NCBI GenBank assembly: GCA_964035545.1 | Contig: OZ037771.1 | Location: 13,334,980-13,398,979, forward strand | DNA from: Bugula neritina | Lineage: Eukaryota; Bryozoa; Gymnolaemata; Cheilostomatida; Bugulidae | Reading direction: 5' to 3' | DNA: 64,000 nucleotides | Shown: positions 17,091-29,413 of the stretch, one piece after another | Numbering within the stretch: the stretch's first letter is position 1 | Layout of the letters: every line of letters starts with the position of its first letter | Notes under the pieces: model-generated | Databases searched by the model: none | What the model was told of the DNA's origin: nothing | The model's input: only the letters and a program-made list of their open reading frames with translations | Program-made: the position numbers and the translations under genes

Positions 17091-18192
17091 TTACAGCAGC
17101 GCTGTGAATTACAGATTGTATCAGCAGTTTTTTATGTTTAATTTTTAATAGCTGAATATTGTTGGCGTAAGACAGCATCATGTTAGGTGATATGAGTCAT
17201 CATTCACTTTGTTTACGATAATGACAGCATTTATACTTGTGACAGATTATTAGAATGTTACTATACATTGATTAACTTGTTTGGGAATGAAAATTTACCT
17301 AATTGAAAATATTATAGGTTCTAGGAATTAAATAAACATATTATTATTTGTAAATCTAGTAGCAGTTTCATTGAATCCAGAGAATGAATTTTTAATTGTT
17401 TTTAATCATTTGACTGTATTTCATGCAATTAAAGTATATAATGGCACTTTGGTTGACTTGTATATTGACTACAATTAGAATAGGTTGGGGGCGGGGGGGG
17501 GAGCGCTGCATGTCCAAGTTTTTCAAAGCAATGGCTACTGAAATAGAATATTCGGCATGATGGTTTACATTGAATTTATGGTTCAGAGTTTATTAAAGAG
17601 AAGACAACTTGTAAACAGAGAATTAATACAATAAACTAATTCATCATATAATAATCGGACAAATAGACTTGAAATACCCACTTCTGGCAGCAGATTCAGA
17701 GAGTAAATATATTATATCTGTTTATAGTACCACAACATTGGTGACAGGGGCTTCTCTGAGTAGCTACAGACAGTATTATAGTTTTATTACTCAAAGTCAC
17801 CATTGCTTTGCAGCCCATCTTAACAGTGGATTTACTCATATGGTGAAATGTTTAGCTAAGTTTTGTTATGTTTCAATACTTTTATATATTTGTGAACATT
17901 GTTTATACTTGTGTCAAATTTTGATTGTTTTTTAACTTCAATCTATTACATCATTAACTGCATTTGAATTGTGTTTGCAATGTTGTTTTTATTTCGATTA
18001 TAAATTTGTTTTCTTACCTGTGATTAATGCATACTACACATTGTTATCTACTACTACTACACTACAATACTATATTCTGTAGTAAGATTTATTTTTAAAC
18101 AATGAAGCTACAACAATAAGCTGAAAATAAAACTGATGTAATAACTTAATGTAGTGAATTCCAAAGTACAAATTAGCTACACATAATTAAAA
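17091..18192. other. No confident gene; candidate upstream region of the 18.2 kb gene
   Basis: AT-rich, with a poly-G tract near 17487-17500. A plus-strand frame at 17669-17935 has no recognisable motif and I do not call it. Confidence 0.4.
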
Positions 18193-19292
18193 ATGGCTGT
18201 AATTAGATTACTTATGCTAAATGTATTATTTATTATGTCGTTGGAACTTTGTGAGAAAAGTTCGGCAGTGTTCAGTGATGAGCACATTTTACTAGTTGTG
18301 TGCAGTTTTATTCTTCAGTACAGGTGAGATTTCATACAGTTACTATATGAGCTTCTTTATATAAACTTCATATTTTATTACGTTGAGCTTGCCTAAATAT
18401 GTTGTCTATACATGCACAAATAGGAAACTTAATGTATTAAAAGATATAAATAGATACACAACTGCATGCACTTATTCAAGGAAAGGTATAATATAACTTA
18501 TTTAAATATTGTATCAGTTTTTGATAAAATGTTGTAATATGTTTCTTTTTTAGAGTTATCTTCTCAAAACAAAGAAGCAGACGCTCCAAAAGAGTCCTTA
18601 ATTTAGATATCTCAACTCAGACCTTAGAAAATTTTGTCACATCTGGAGCAGAAAATCCACAAAATTCACCTGATAAGAATAAGTCATCACAACAGGTACA
18701 CAGAAACTTGGTGGAGAAGTTGGATAATATCAGCCCTGAGATGCTCGATGACGCAGAGGAAAAGTTGAAGATAGCGGAGAACAAACTTAAAGAGTTGAAA
18801 GATGATATAAAACTATTTGACAACACTTGGGACAATTTACTAAACAAAGACAAAAAGATGGTGGAGGGCTTCACAGATGACTTTGGCTCCTTAAGCTCAG
18901 AAACTGCAAAGAGTAAGCTGAACTCTGGAAACTCAAAACAATCCACAGATAGAACTGATATAAGAGGTGAGACGACATTCACAGAGAAGAATAACAGCTT
19001 AACTCCATCAATTGACATGCAATCTGTATTTGAAAAGGATTGGAGGCCGTTTGATGTTTCTCCAGGTACCTCTTACCAACACCAACGTCTGCCCGAAGCT
19101 TCTCAAGATGTTTGGCCACCATTAGCTTCCACCATACTCCCAGAAGACAAGGAAACACATGCACAGAAACACTGGTGGGGAGTGATCAATAAGATAGCGG
19201 CAAACAGAAAGAAGATCAGCTTGAGAAAGTCAGCCAAAGACAGAGTAATGAAACTACTGACGTGCTCTTCTGTACACCCTTTGTCATCATAA
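18193..19292 (+). CDS. Two-exon secreted-type protein, 289 residues, family unknown
   Basis: Exon 1 is 18193-18323 (ATG, 43 codons plus AG) with donor GTGAG. Exon 2 is 18554-19292 with acceptor tttttttag; its first base completes an Arg codon, so the phase matches exactly and the stop is TAA. The N-terminus is signal-like (MAVIRLLMLNVLFIMSLELC) and a second hydrophobic patch follows (HILLVVCSFIL). A basic stretch (KQRSRRSKR) comes next and could be a processing site. A Lys/Glu-rich helical segment (DDAEEKLKIAENKLKELKDD) predicts a coiled coil. The Trp-rich C-terminal part ends in a basic region (NRKKISLRKSAKDR). I recognise no family. It sits between the two divergent Penelope-like fragments. 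Confidence 0.6.
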
Positions 19293-19914
19293 ACCTGTTC
19301 TATTGGTCACACCTGTGTATGAGTCTACTGTACTCTCTCCCCATGCATTGATCCAGTTAGTTCTAGACCAATGTTTAATTATTTGGAACAGCTGAAGGAG
19401 TTATTTGTCTACTGCAGAGAACATATACAACCTTAATATTTAACTGATTAATCCATCTTGTTTTATGTTTTTCTTCATATACCTCTTATAGTCTTCTAGA
19501 TGTATAACTCATTATATATTAGTCGTGCTTTTTATGTTTTGGATTATTTGAGTAGTATACATATATTTTAAATGCATTAATTAAACGCATAATATATTTA
19601 GATTATTCAGGGTAAAATATTTCCTCTTTTAAGAATTCTGCTTTAGCTTTCTTTGGTTTGTTGATAATGATGAATAAACTGACTCATCATTATTCTGATC
19701 ACGCATTGATTTGATGTGAGTGCTGGCATACAGACTAAGTAATTGTTGAACACCACCACTGGGTGTGGTTCTCAGCGCACATTTATGTGACTTTCAAAGT
19801 CATAAAAAATAAAATTGTTTTGCATACCCATATCTGAATTAGAGCAAAATAAAGCCACATTTTAAATGTCTGATTTAAATACAATATGTAGCCTGCAAAT
19901 TAAATATTGGGATT
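19293..19914. other. 3' flank of the 18.2 kb gene; nothing else seen
   Basis: AT-rich sequence that probably includes the 3' UTR; an aataaa occurs near 19673. No further gene or element seen. Confidence 0.4.
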
Positions 19915-21290
19915 AGTCGTAATTTAACACCACCATACAACCATACCAAAAAGCACACTCTCAAACAGTGGATATGACTATAAATATTAAAATATAACCT
20001 GACACCTAAATCCAACAAAAATAATAAAAATAAAAATAGAAACATATTGTGGTACAACCCACCTTTTAGTTCAACAGTGAAAACCAGAATAGGAGAAAAA
20101 AATTCCTTCAAACCATCAACAAAATATGCTTTCCACCATCCAACCAACTAAGTAAAATTTTTAATAGGAAAACCATAAAAATTAGCTATTCGTGCATGCC
20201 CAACATGATGGCTCAAACCAACACAAACTTAAAACTGCACACATCCCTACTACCACTACTAAACTAAACGACACACGATGTAACTGTAAACAACCTTTCC
20301 ACTGTTAATTAAATGGTAAATGCTTATACAAAGAATTAATATACTAAGCAACTGTGACAAGGCATGACAATAACTCCAGCCAATCATACATAGTGTTGTA
20401 ATTTCTGGAATTTGTGGGTTGGTGTGCAATCAAGAGAGTTTTAGTTACTATACTAGAGAAACTTCGCCAGGATAATTTGAGTTAATACTAATATATTTTA
20501 TACACAAGAATACATCACAAAAACTACACAAATACATTCAGCTAATTGAGACGGTCTATACAGTTCACCAGCCTAAACTCGACTTATTAAACAACGGGGA
20601 AACTACTACTACTAAAAACTGTCGGTCACGCTGATTGGTTGTCTGCTGTTCCGGGTCATCTACATGACCCCGTGTTGCACTCGTGGGGGAAATAACATTC
20701 CCCCGTTATTACGCTGCTGGTAGCTCCACGAGCCACCACAATAGGACTCTGTTCAACTACCTTCAAAACCAGATTCAACAACCATAAAGCCTCTTTCCTA
20801 CATACAGAAAAAAACCAACAACACACAACTCAGCAGACATCTGGAATTTAAAAGAAAACAGCACAAAATATTGCTTAAAATGGAACATTTTAAAAATATA
20901 TAAATCCTACTCAAACCTAACCAACAGATGTAACTTATGTAGCTATGAGAAACATGTAATTTTAAAACAACCGGAGTTATCCTCCCTTACTAAACGCAAA
21001 GAGCTTTCCAGCACGTGCAAACATAAACGTAAATTTTTGCTTGCAAATTTAACAGACGCTAGTTAAAACATTCCAGCGTAGCAATACACAAACAATGTAA
21101 ATTTCAAAACAAAATCACTCAACAACACACAACGACCTGACGAGAATAGCTTGTACTACGTGAAACAATATTGTAGTCGATAAAATGAATATATAAGTTT
21201 ATCATTATATTCTAAATAGTATCAGTACCAAATATAAACACTCTAATTTTCGAAATATTTTGATTCACTTTTTAATCATAGAAACTATAT
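19915..21290 (+). mobile_element. Penelope-like retroelement 3' part with degenerate GIY-YIG region (right copy)
   Basis: Read on the plus strand, 19915-20780 is the inverted counterpart of the left copy (FPPSNQLSKIFNRKTIKIS, SCMPNM), with stops. It continues into the element's C-terminal domain at 20830-21066 (SADIWNLKENSTKYCLKW, SNLTNRCNLCSYEKHVIL, TKRKELSSTCKHKRKFLL), which is open for 78 codons to TAA. This Cys-containing tail follows the GIY-YIG nuclease in Penelope-like proteins. The 3' tail 21177-21290 ends in TATATA then T-rich sequence. A solo LTR splits the copy at 20394-20740. It is inactive. Confidence 0.72.
20394..20740. mobile_element. Solo LTR with 4-bp target duplication
   Basis: A 347-bp segment is present in the right Penelope-like copy and absent from the left one. 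It starts TGTTGTAATT, ends GCCACCACA, and is flanked on both sides by ATAG (20390-20393 and 20741-20744). The uninterrupted site is visible at 15396-15405 in the left copy. The TG...CA ends and 4-bp duplication fit an LTR retrotransposon that recombined to a single LTR. Orientation and family are unknown. Confidence 0.8.
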
Positions 21291-23054
21291 ATATTTTTTT
21301 TTTTTTGGTAAACTTTAAGGCTTAATATGGCCACCTATTATAACAAAATACATAAAATGAATAATTTTGCATATTTGTATTATAATAAAATAGAATACCC
21401 CAGCGCTAAAATATATGAAAAGAGACATTTTTCATTTTGTTGAATATCATTTAATTTCACATGTATTACATTTCTCACATGCTTTCACACATTATAATTT
21501 AAGTAGCTAATAAGAGAAAGTGAGTTGTAAGTGTTAGATGTCTGTATGATCAAACAGGTAGCGACCAATTAGTACAGGATGGCATAATAAAAATCGTTAT
21601 AGGTACAAAATATTATAACAATTACCAAAATGTTATAACTTCAAGCAACCCAAGTACTGAACAGACACCTCCTAATTTGTATAAACGTATATAATGTTTT
21701 ATTGTATGTTGTAATACTATAGTTAGTAGCCCAAAGCTACTTTATAACCAATCCACAGCAAATAGGATAGAGTTCTTACTTCACAGATAGGCTGCTTCTT
21801 TACATAGCTGTGTTGACTACAAACAGTAAACAAACTAAGCTATATGCACTACACTTTTTCGAGGCAGAATTCACTTACACATTTTAAAGTTACTTGACTG
21901 GCAACAAGAACTGAATAACCAGAACCTTGTAATAGGATGTGTATTATAGTAAAATAGTAACTATATGATTATTAGCAAGGCACATCTATTGTCATGTCTG
22001 TGCTTATACGAAAATTCATATACATAACCGCACAATATTGTATTAGGAATAGAAAGCATGCATACCCTGACCCTCAGGTGCTGCCGTAGGTGCTGCTGGT
22101 AAAGACTGAGCTCTACATAACACAGTCTGCCTAAAACAGACAACTGTAGTGTATTATGTTTTGATTTTCAGTATCTATTCTGGTTATGATTGGTAGATGG
22201 GCAATCTTAATATTTCTAACAGTCTGTGTGAATGTTATTTATTTATTATCAGTATACAGTAACACATAAATCAGTAACTTTACTGAGTGGAAAACCTTAT
22301 GGCGAATAAGTTGCCTAACTAAAATGGCTGGTAAAGCAACTTTAATAGGCTACCTGTATAAGCTGTTGCATGAGAAGTAGACCAGGCCTCTGGCGGATTC
22401 TTTCAGTACCGTACCATACCTGGCTATTTCAAGCATAGTAATTATAGGAAGTCTTACAGTCAAACGACCCCAATGCCAGATTGCTTGCACCAATATGCTG
22501 CAACGTTGAGACAGAATATGAATGTTTAATTGAACAACAATATGGTTCAATTACACGGGACTACATTATACCTATAATACACGAATCCAGTTTGTAATTT
22601 GATGTGGTGTAGGGGAAGGTGGGGCTAGTTAAATCACATGCTCTAAATTTTCTTCTTTAAATAATTATTGAACTATCTTACCTCCTTTACTTTAGAGTCT
22701 TCTACGTCAACTACCAAATGTCTTGAAATATATATGAAATCAAAGCAGAAGTTTTTCAGGTAAGCTAGTATGTTTCGACCACATTTTTTGCTTAAAAATG
22801 AGCAAACTAAAAGTTAGTTTGTTTGTAAAAAATTGTATGACTTCTGAAGTTTTAATAGTTCAGTCAAGTAAGTTCAGGCATACTTTGCCGACGTAATCTC
22901 AAAGCTGATCTCAAGTTGCAGAGAATTCTTATTCACAACAGATATTGACAATATTTTGTAAAATGACAGTGTGAGGTTGGTTGAACCACTTGGAGGCGGG
23001 GCTAGTTGAACCAGGTGCAACTTGCCCCATCAATTATTTTCACTTTATATTCAT
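21291..23054. other. No confident gene
   Basis: AT-rich. One stretch near 22067-22130 could be a minus-strand exon (acceptor ctgttttag, donor GTATGC) but is unsupported by similarity. Confidence 0.35.
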
Positions 23055-23665
23055 TATAATAGGGGCTTTTCACAAGCCCTCTGGGGACATTTGTATTTTG
23101 AAGTTGTCTCCTCCCAGAAGGGCGAAGTGTAGTCTCCATGATTTATAGAACAAGCACATAAAATCAGTAGAAATTTAAGGTTTGTGGGAAGACTATTGCT
23201 AGTACCAGTTTCATTTTTTCTGAGATTAATATTTTGGCATAAGCACACAGGTTAGCAGTTCCAGAAAATTTTTAAAAATTTTCTTTCTTCAAAAATCTTG
23301 AGAAAAATTAACTTCAAAGCATGTTTGTGGTTTTGGTTACTGCATGAGCAAGTTGAATTGGCAACTATGAGATAAGTCCCATTAATCATTTGTTATGCTG
23401 GCTGTCATATTTAATTTATAGCTGTTGACCTTTCAACTCTTTGGTCAGAATGTGCTGTTAACACAGTGTTAGAGCACTGCTACTCTGCTAGTGCACTGAA
23501 TGAGACAGCAGATTAGCTGTGTTAGCATTTTCATTACACTTACACACTTATGCTATGATAATAGCTAGACTATAACCTCAACATCAATCATTTTCACAAA
23601 AAGCATTTTCATAAAGCTATAGATATATATTAAATATAGACAGATTAAATTTGTAGTATCAAAAT
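23055..23665 (-). repeat. 0.6-kb repeat, left arm of a large inverted repeat
   Basis: The reverse complement matches 24900-25495 along its whole length with few changes. A third, more diverged copy lies at 61955-62605. A short frame (MCLCQNINLRKNET) is conserved in all three. Probably a dispersed mobile element. Strand is given relative to the 24.9 kb copy. Confidence 0.85.
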
Positions 23666-24550
23666 GATGCCGATAGCATGTGCACTTAATTACTCTTTGA
23701 AGAGTTTGTGCTACATTATGTTCAAAGGACCGTAAATGCTTTACATAGTTTCATGTTATGGCTAAAACTTCTTCAAAAGAAAAATATTACCAAGAAAAGC
23801 AAAGCTCAGTTTATGCAAAAATTTATTAAAAATACTTTATATTTAGGCAGGCATCTTTTCATTCAGTATCAATCCATCTTGAAATATTTTGTCTGCTCTA
23901 AATCTTCATTGCATATTTTACAACAGGTCTAATAGTTTTATTTAAAAGATTTAATTGAAATGTTATACTTGATTTTAACTTACATATCCCCGCGCATGCC
24001 TATTTTAAGATAATACCTGTAATATTCTAATTGGTGCTGTCGTGACTTATAGCCACACTCTAAAATTTTATGTCATTCAAATATGAGTCTCAAATTTAAG
24101 AAAGACTTTATATTTTATAACATTTTGTGACCCATGGGATCAGCCAAGCTAGTTGCATAACTGCAGCTGAGTGTCAAAAACACTAGCTCATGATATTTGA
24201 AGCATGAGAAGTTGAGGAGCTATAACATTAAACAGTTTAACTGAAAACCCAAGCAAAATGTTAATAACCCAATTTTATCAACATGCTTTCACTGCTTCAC
24301 TTGTAAGAATCTGCTTAATACTTTTCAACCAGAATTTCCTTCTAAAGTAATTGTCAGAGAATTCAGTTTATGCTGCAATTTGATGAGTTGGGAAATTTGG
24401 GCTTTCAGGTGCAGTAGTGATTAGCTTAGTTTACCTATTTTATATTGTATATCCATTTTATTATATAACTATACTTTAACCTACCATACATTAACTAGGA
24501 TCTTGAATCTACCGCAGTTGACGGAGATGACTACTACACACAAGGTAGAT
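23666..24550. other. Spacer of the inverted repeat, no gene seen
   Basis: About 1.2 kb lies between the two repeat arms, including the MITE at 24551-24684. No coding signal was recognised. Confidence 0.5.
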
Positions 24551-24684
24551 GCAGTACTAATGGAGAAATTGAGAAAAGCCTTTTTTCTAGATTAGAAATG
24601 TAGCAAAAAAGTTGTGTTATACGCAACACCAACATTCGTAAAGAAAGTTAAAGAACTTAGGCTATCTCAATTTCTTCACTACTG
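24551..24684. mobile_element. MITE copy 2
   Basis: Same termini as the 7250-7400 element (taatggagaaattgagaaaa at the left, ctatctcaatttcttcacta at the right) and a shared interior. It lies in the spacer between the two arms of the 0.6-kb inverted repeat. Confidence 0.6.
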
Positions 24685-24899
24685 CATGCTCCTAAATGCT
24701 ACAAGCCACAGGCATAATTAAGAAATAACAAAGCTGTAACCCAAGGGCCTGAATGCCAACTGCTAAAAGGCTATCTCGGTTTCTGATTAAATTATCTAGA
24801 TATATATTTATTTGAGCACAATTGTTACAATTGCAATAGATGCATTTAACCTGTATTAGAAAATTAACCGACATGTATCAAAGCACATTTCATATTCGT

Positions 24900-25495
24900 T
24901 CTATACTACAAATTTAATCTGTCTATTTAATATATATCTATAGCTTTGCGAAAATGCTTTTTGTGAACATGATGGATGTTGAGGTTATAGTCTAGCTATT
25001 CTCATAGCATAAGTGTAATGAAAATGCTAACACAGCTAATCTGCTGTCTCATTCAGTGCACTAGCAGAGTAGCAGTGCTCTAACACTGTGTTAACAGCAC
25101 ATTCTGACCAAAGAGTTGAAAGGTCAACAGCTATAAATTAAATATGACAGCCAGCATAACAAATGATTAATGGGACTTATCTCATAGTTGCCAATTCAGC
25201 TTGCTCATGCAGTAACCAAAACCACAAACATGCTTTGAAGTTAATTTTCCTCAAGATTTTTGAAGAAAGAAAATTTTTAAAAATTTTCTGGAACTGCTAA
25301 CCTGTGTGCTTATGCCAAAATATTAATCTCAGAAAAAATGAAACTCGTACTAGCAATAGTCTTCACACAAACCTTAAATTTTTACTGATTTTATGTGCTT
25401 GTTCTATATATCATGGAGACTACACTTCGCCCTTCTGGGAGGAGACAACTTCAAAATACAAATGTCCCCAGAGGGCTTGTGAAAAGCCTCTATTG
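24900..25495 (+). repeat. 0.6-kb repeat, right arm of the inverted repeat
   Basis: Inverted partner of 23055-23665. The arms are close to identical, so they are either a recent inverted duplication or two insertions of the same element. Confidence 0.85.
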
Positions 25496-25699
25496 GGCAC
25501 ACCAAATTTTGCATTAAGTTTATCTTCTTCTTAATTAAAGTTTTTCTGTCATCAATATATAAATACAACCATACATTTAGTATGAAAACAAAAGAAAATT
25601 AGGTCAGCAGTGTAATTCAAATTTTCTGCAAAAGTTATACACGCAAAACAAACAGGGAGAAAGATAAGGACGCTTAGCTGCAGCAATGAATATGGTATA

Positions 25700-26290
25700 G
25701 CTTAAGGCAGCAGGATATTGAGATTTGAGATGTTGAGATTTCATGAACATGTACAATCAGTAGTTACAACAGTATCAAGAAGAAAGTATATTGTGAAGAA
25801 TTTTGCGTATCTTAGCTCTAAACCTCTAGCAAATATGTTATTCAAAAGTTTCATCATGTCCCGCATCGCCTATTGTCTACCTAATATTTTTACTTGTATC
25901 TATGCCAGTGATAAAAAAGCCATTCGAAGGATTTTCAAAGATTGCTCAAAACTTGGGATTGAGTATCTAAACATTGATTTGCACATTCGGAAACTAACTA
26001 AAGAACTTGCCATCAAATATATAGTAGACAATGACCATTTCATCAATAACTTTCTGAGTCAATGCCCTTCTGGAAGATATCGAACTATCAAATATAGAGG
26101 GGCATGGGGCAGAGATAGCTTCTTGCGACATCTTGTAAATACTTTAAACGAGCTTTTATTTTAAATAGTCTAACAGAGTTTTGACTTTTTCTCTTAATTT
26201 TGTTCATGCCTAGTTATGTTATAATCAGTATTTACACTGAATTTTGCAACGGGTTGTCATGTTTGTGACATGTAATAAATCAATCAATCA
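25700..26290 (+). mobile_element. 5'-truncated non-LTR retrotransposon (CR1/L2/Jockey-type), RT C-terminus
   Basis: A frame of 148 residues (25718-26164) matches the region after the RT palm in CR1/Jockey-type LINEs (HVQSVVTTVSRRKYIVKNFA, SFIMSRIAYCLPNIFTCIYA, IRRIFKDCSKLG) and ends in a normal stop. Downstream is a short 3' UTR ending in tandem aatc repeats (aaatcaatcaatca), the usual simple-repeat tail of such elements. The 5' part with endonuclease and catalytic RT is missing. The frame is intact, so the insertion is fairly young. Confidence 0.85.
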
Positions 26291-27339
26291 GGATAAATCA
26301 TGTGACATTGTTGAGAGCCCTCAAACAGCCCTTTAAGAAAGTTGGTTATGCTATAAACCCTGCATGCCTGTGTATTTTCTGATGTCATAAGAGAAGACCT
26401 CACTTCATTTATGTAGCCTGTTCGAGAATTAATTACAGAAAGGCAACTTTTGAAAGCTTTCCTACCAGTTTGTTACTCCTGCTTAAGTTTTAAAAGTCTT
26501 CAGCACCTATCTTTGAGAGTTAAATGGTTACAATAACAAATCACATCAAGAGTTTCTGCTATTTGTTTATATGCCAATTTATTTTTTTACTATTTTTATT
26601 GTTGCTCTGTCATCAATCATTTCCAGCTTGTTATAAGTTAGTTAAAACAATTTATATTATAAAATAAATGGTACTAGTTTAAGTTTCCTACAGGGTGGTT
26701 CAACTTGCTCCCTACACAGGCCAAAACCTTACAGGCAAAAAATTGGCTTTATCTTAGTGAGTGAAATGTTTATGTATTTAGTTTTGAAAAAAGACAGTAA
26801 CATGACTGACTGTCATGGTGCTGCATGGTCTCTATAGACCAGAAATAACTTTCTTCAAAACATATACTCAAAAACACAACTTTTGGTCCATTTATCTGCA
26901 ATCAAAAACACTTCCGATTTTGAACAGATATGAGTTTAGATCATCATTTTGGCAATTATCATGCTATTAGAGCTAAAGAGCATCAAAGAGTACTGAGTGG
27001 CGTGTATCCTATACAAGAGTATCCTATAACTAAATTTTCAATTTTTATCCTGTTCAAATAGAAAAATGTATAACTTGATGAGAAAGCTAATAGGAAATTT
27101 TTTTAATCTTTTGAAGAGTCAAGCTGGATAGTTAAATAATTTGTAGTTGCTTTTTCTGAACTGACCACATCATGGTTGGATTAACCTTAAAATCCCTTTT
27201 AGCTATGCATGGGATCAGCTATAATATATAAAGGCTTGCCTTTAAACATGTTTTCATTAGAATGCTTTATCAATTGAATTGATGTAGAATGATCGCGGAA
27301 ACCGTCTTGGGGCCATAGAACTTTATGTGAGAAACTTAC
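26291..27339. other. No gene seen
   Basis: AT-rich region between the LINE tail and the last candidate GPCR exon. Later GPCR exons could hide here but I could not identify one. Confidence 0.4.
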
Positions 27340-29413
27340 TAAGGGGTATCACAAATCAGCCCCCAAGCTAACACTGCAGCCAGCATCACCACAACCTTAT
27401 GACATTCTTCCTTTAAGGAATATCGTCTGGTAACACATATTAGAAGAATCACCAGTAGGAATTTCAGCCCATAAGATATATAAACTGTAATAATCTATAA
27501 AACAAATATTAGAATTAGCAACAAATTATCAATAGAACCCATTATAGATGTTAGAATCACAGATTTTTTGAAAGTAAAAGTTATGACAGAGGCTTTATGC
27601 ATGAGAAGTTGTTTGACTATAAGAAAAAGCAATCACATTTGAAGCTGTATATATAAGTAGCAATTTAAATACTATAATGAATTTAAGCTATACAAAAGTT
27701 AATGTCTCTGCATGTACCAAAACCATACAGTAATAGCAGTATAATTGGTTAAACTTTATTTTTCATGGTTAATTGCAGAAATACTCAAATTTTAAATAAG
27801 CAATCAAATATATTTCCACTGAACTAAAACCCTTACGCACACGAGTTCAACTAGCATAGCCCTACGCATGCTCAAAAACATATATATATTATATATAATT
27901 TCCAAAACTAGAACTATAATGTAGCCTCTATCTAAACACAATAGTTATGTGTGACTAGAAGACTCTAAGATCATGAGAACCATTGTATGCTGTTTGTTGG
28001 TGGTGGTTCTAGCCTCTAATTTCCTGACTAAAAATTCATACCAAAGTGTTGAAAGTTTTCGTATGAATATTCTTGAGTTTAAAACATTCTCCTGTAAAAT
28101 TTTCATACTAAAGGTTTTAAGAATAAAGACCCATACTTTTTAGAGTGGTTTTATGTCATCCAACTTCTAAAACTATCTACAGCTTTCAAAAAAGCTATTG
28201 CACCCACACGGCTAGTTGGGAACAGGTGGCTAAAGTCATAGCCTGCTTTCTCCAGTTGGGTTTGAGACTTATGGTGGATATGGAACCTGGTATTTTAAAA
28301 AAGGCTTAACAAAGTAAAGCTGAGCATAATTTACTGCATGTACTTATAGTGTTCCAACACCCATGTCTCCTATTAGATTTATATTTATAAACAGTAAATT
28401 AAGTGTGGGAGTAGACACGTGGAGCTTTAAGGTCTTTTTACATGTTTGCCGAAGGACAAGAAAATTTTTAATTGTTGTGATGCAGAAAATATATAAAATA
28501 TATATAGGCCTAATATGTTCACTATTCATTTAGGGTACTACTTTGTTTGCAATCAGAACTCACATCGTATGCTTTTATGTACACAAAGAAGTCACTTCCA
28601 TAGAAATCTGGACTGGCGATCACATGTCTATCTTTCCAAGCTATAAGCTCTGTTAGCAGCCAACTTGGCAAAACCAGTGCCACAGAAACAACTAGAGCTC
28701 CTATGATCACAGCTATGGCTTCTGGCAAGGAGATCCTACAGTACCAGTTACCTAATTAAAATACTCTTTTTCTCACAAAGATATATTTTAGGTACATTTT
28801 TGTAAGATATTTAACTTTACCTCTTTATTATAAGTTGTAGCTAAATGATATAGAAAAGCAACTATAGACCAAGCAAATGTTAATACAGTTCATACAAGTG
28901 TGATTAGTATACAATGCAAGAACATCAACTAAAAGCTCACCAAGATTTAGATCGGATCACTGTGTGTATAAGAGAAAGAACTGCCATTGCTAAGATGACC
29001 AACTCAGAAGCTGTTGACAACAAATTGAGACAATTTGGTGCCAAGTTGATGAACAAGTAATGGAATTTAGAGTCGTGGAGGAGAGGGTCAGGAGAAATTG
29101 GTAGTGGAGATCCCTTTCTGGCATACACAATAAACAAAAATACGCTCCATAAAATGACCATGCTAAGGTCAAACACTCCAACTGCTAGAAACAGTCCATA
29201 GACATTTTTAGTGCACCCATTTCTTCTTAGCAGCAAAATGAGCACACAAATATTAAGTGAATTCAACACTGCTCCAACGACATTGACACCAGCATGTCCA
29301 AGATTGAGGTCTTTGTTTAGCTGGCCTGGGGTAAAGGAAGGAGGATGGGTGGGGTATGCATTGTAGTCCTTAGGGATCGTAAGGTCGTCATCAATGGTAT
29401 TAGAAAATGCCAT
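27340..29413 (-). CDS. Class A (rhodopsin-like) GPCR, partial; TM1-TM4 clear
   Basis: Minus-strand exons: 28941-29413 (ATG at 29413, 157 codons plus TG) and 28564-28735; phases match and the second ends in phase 0. The N-terminal tail has no signal peptide. TM1 is VNVVGAVLNSLNICVLILLL, TM2 is YGLFLAVGVFDLSMVILWSV, TM3 is around LSTASELVILAMAVLSLIHT (no DRY motif; IRS follows), and TM4 is AVIIGALVVSVALVLPSWLL. A Cys-poor extracellular loop 2 follows. The pattern resembles peptide receptors of the FMRFamide type. A candidate later exon at 27340-27426 (ECHKVVVMLAAVLAWGLICD) looks like TM6 but needs a missing TM5 exon. One possibility is the minus-strand stretch near 27960-28040 (KLEARTTTNKQHTMVLMIL). 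The ligand is unknown. Confidence 0.6.
27850..29140 (-). repeat. Left arm of inverted segmental duplication (GPCR gene)
   Basis: The reverse complement matches 30478-31500 except for a block of about 270 bp (27953-28222) missing from the right arm. This arm carries the more intact GPCR exons. Confidence 0.9.
27973..28143 (+). CDS. Short ORF for a possible secreted peptide (56 residues), uncertain
   Basis: ATG to TAG open frame starting with a signal-peptide-like run (MRTIVCCLLVVVLASNFL), then a basic tail. It lies in a segment of about 270 bp that is present in the left arm of the inverted duplication but absent from the right arm. It is antisense to a candidate GPCR exon. It may be chance. 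Confidence 0.2.
   Translation: MRTIVCCLLVVVLASNFLTKNSYQSVESFRMNILEFKTFSCKIFILKVLRIKTHTF

Noticed and set aside
16569-17148. Plus-strand frames with CKLLY and TVSYS repeats
   Set aside because: Translation of the 15-bp minisatellite; no start context or flanking coding sequence.
21961-22143. Possible minus-strand exon near 22067-22130 with plausible splice borders
   Set aside because: Isolated, 60-70 nt, repetitive CAGCAC content, no partner exon or similarity.
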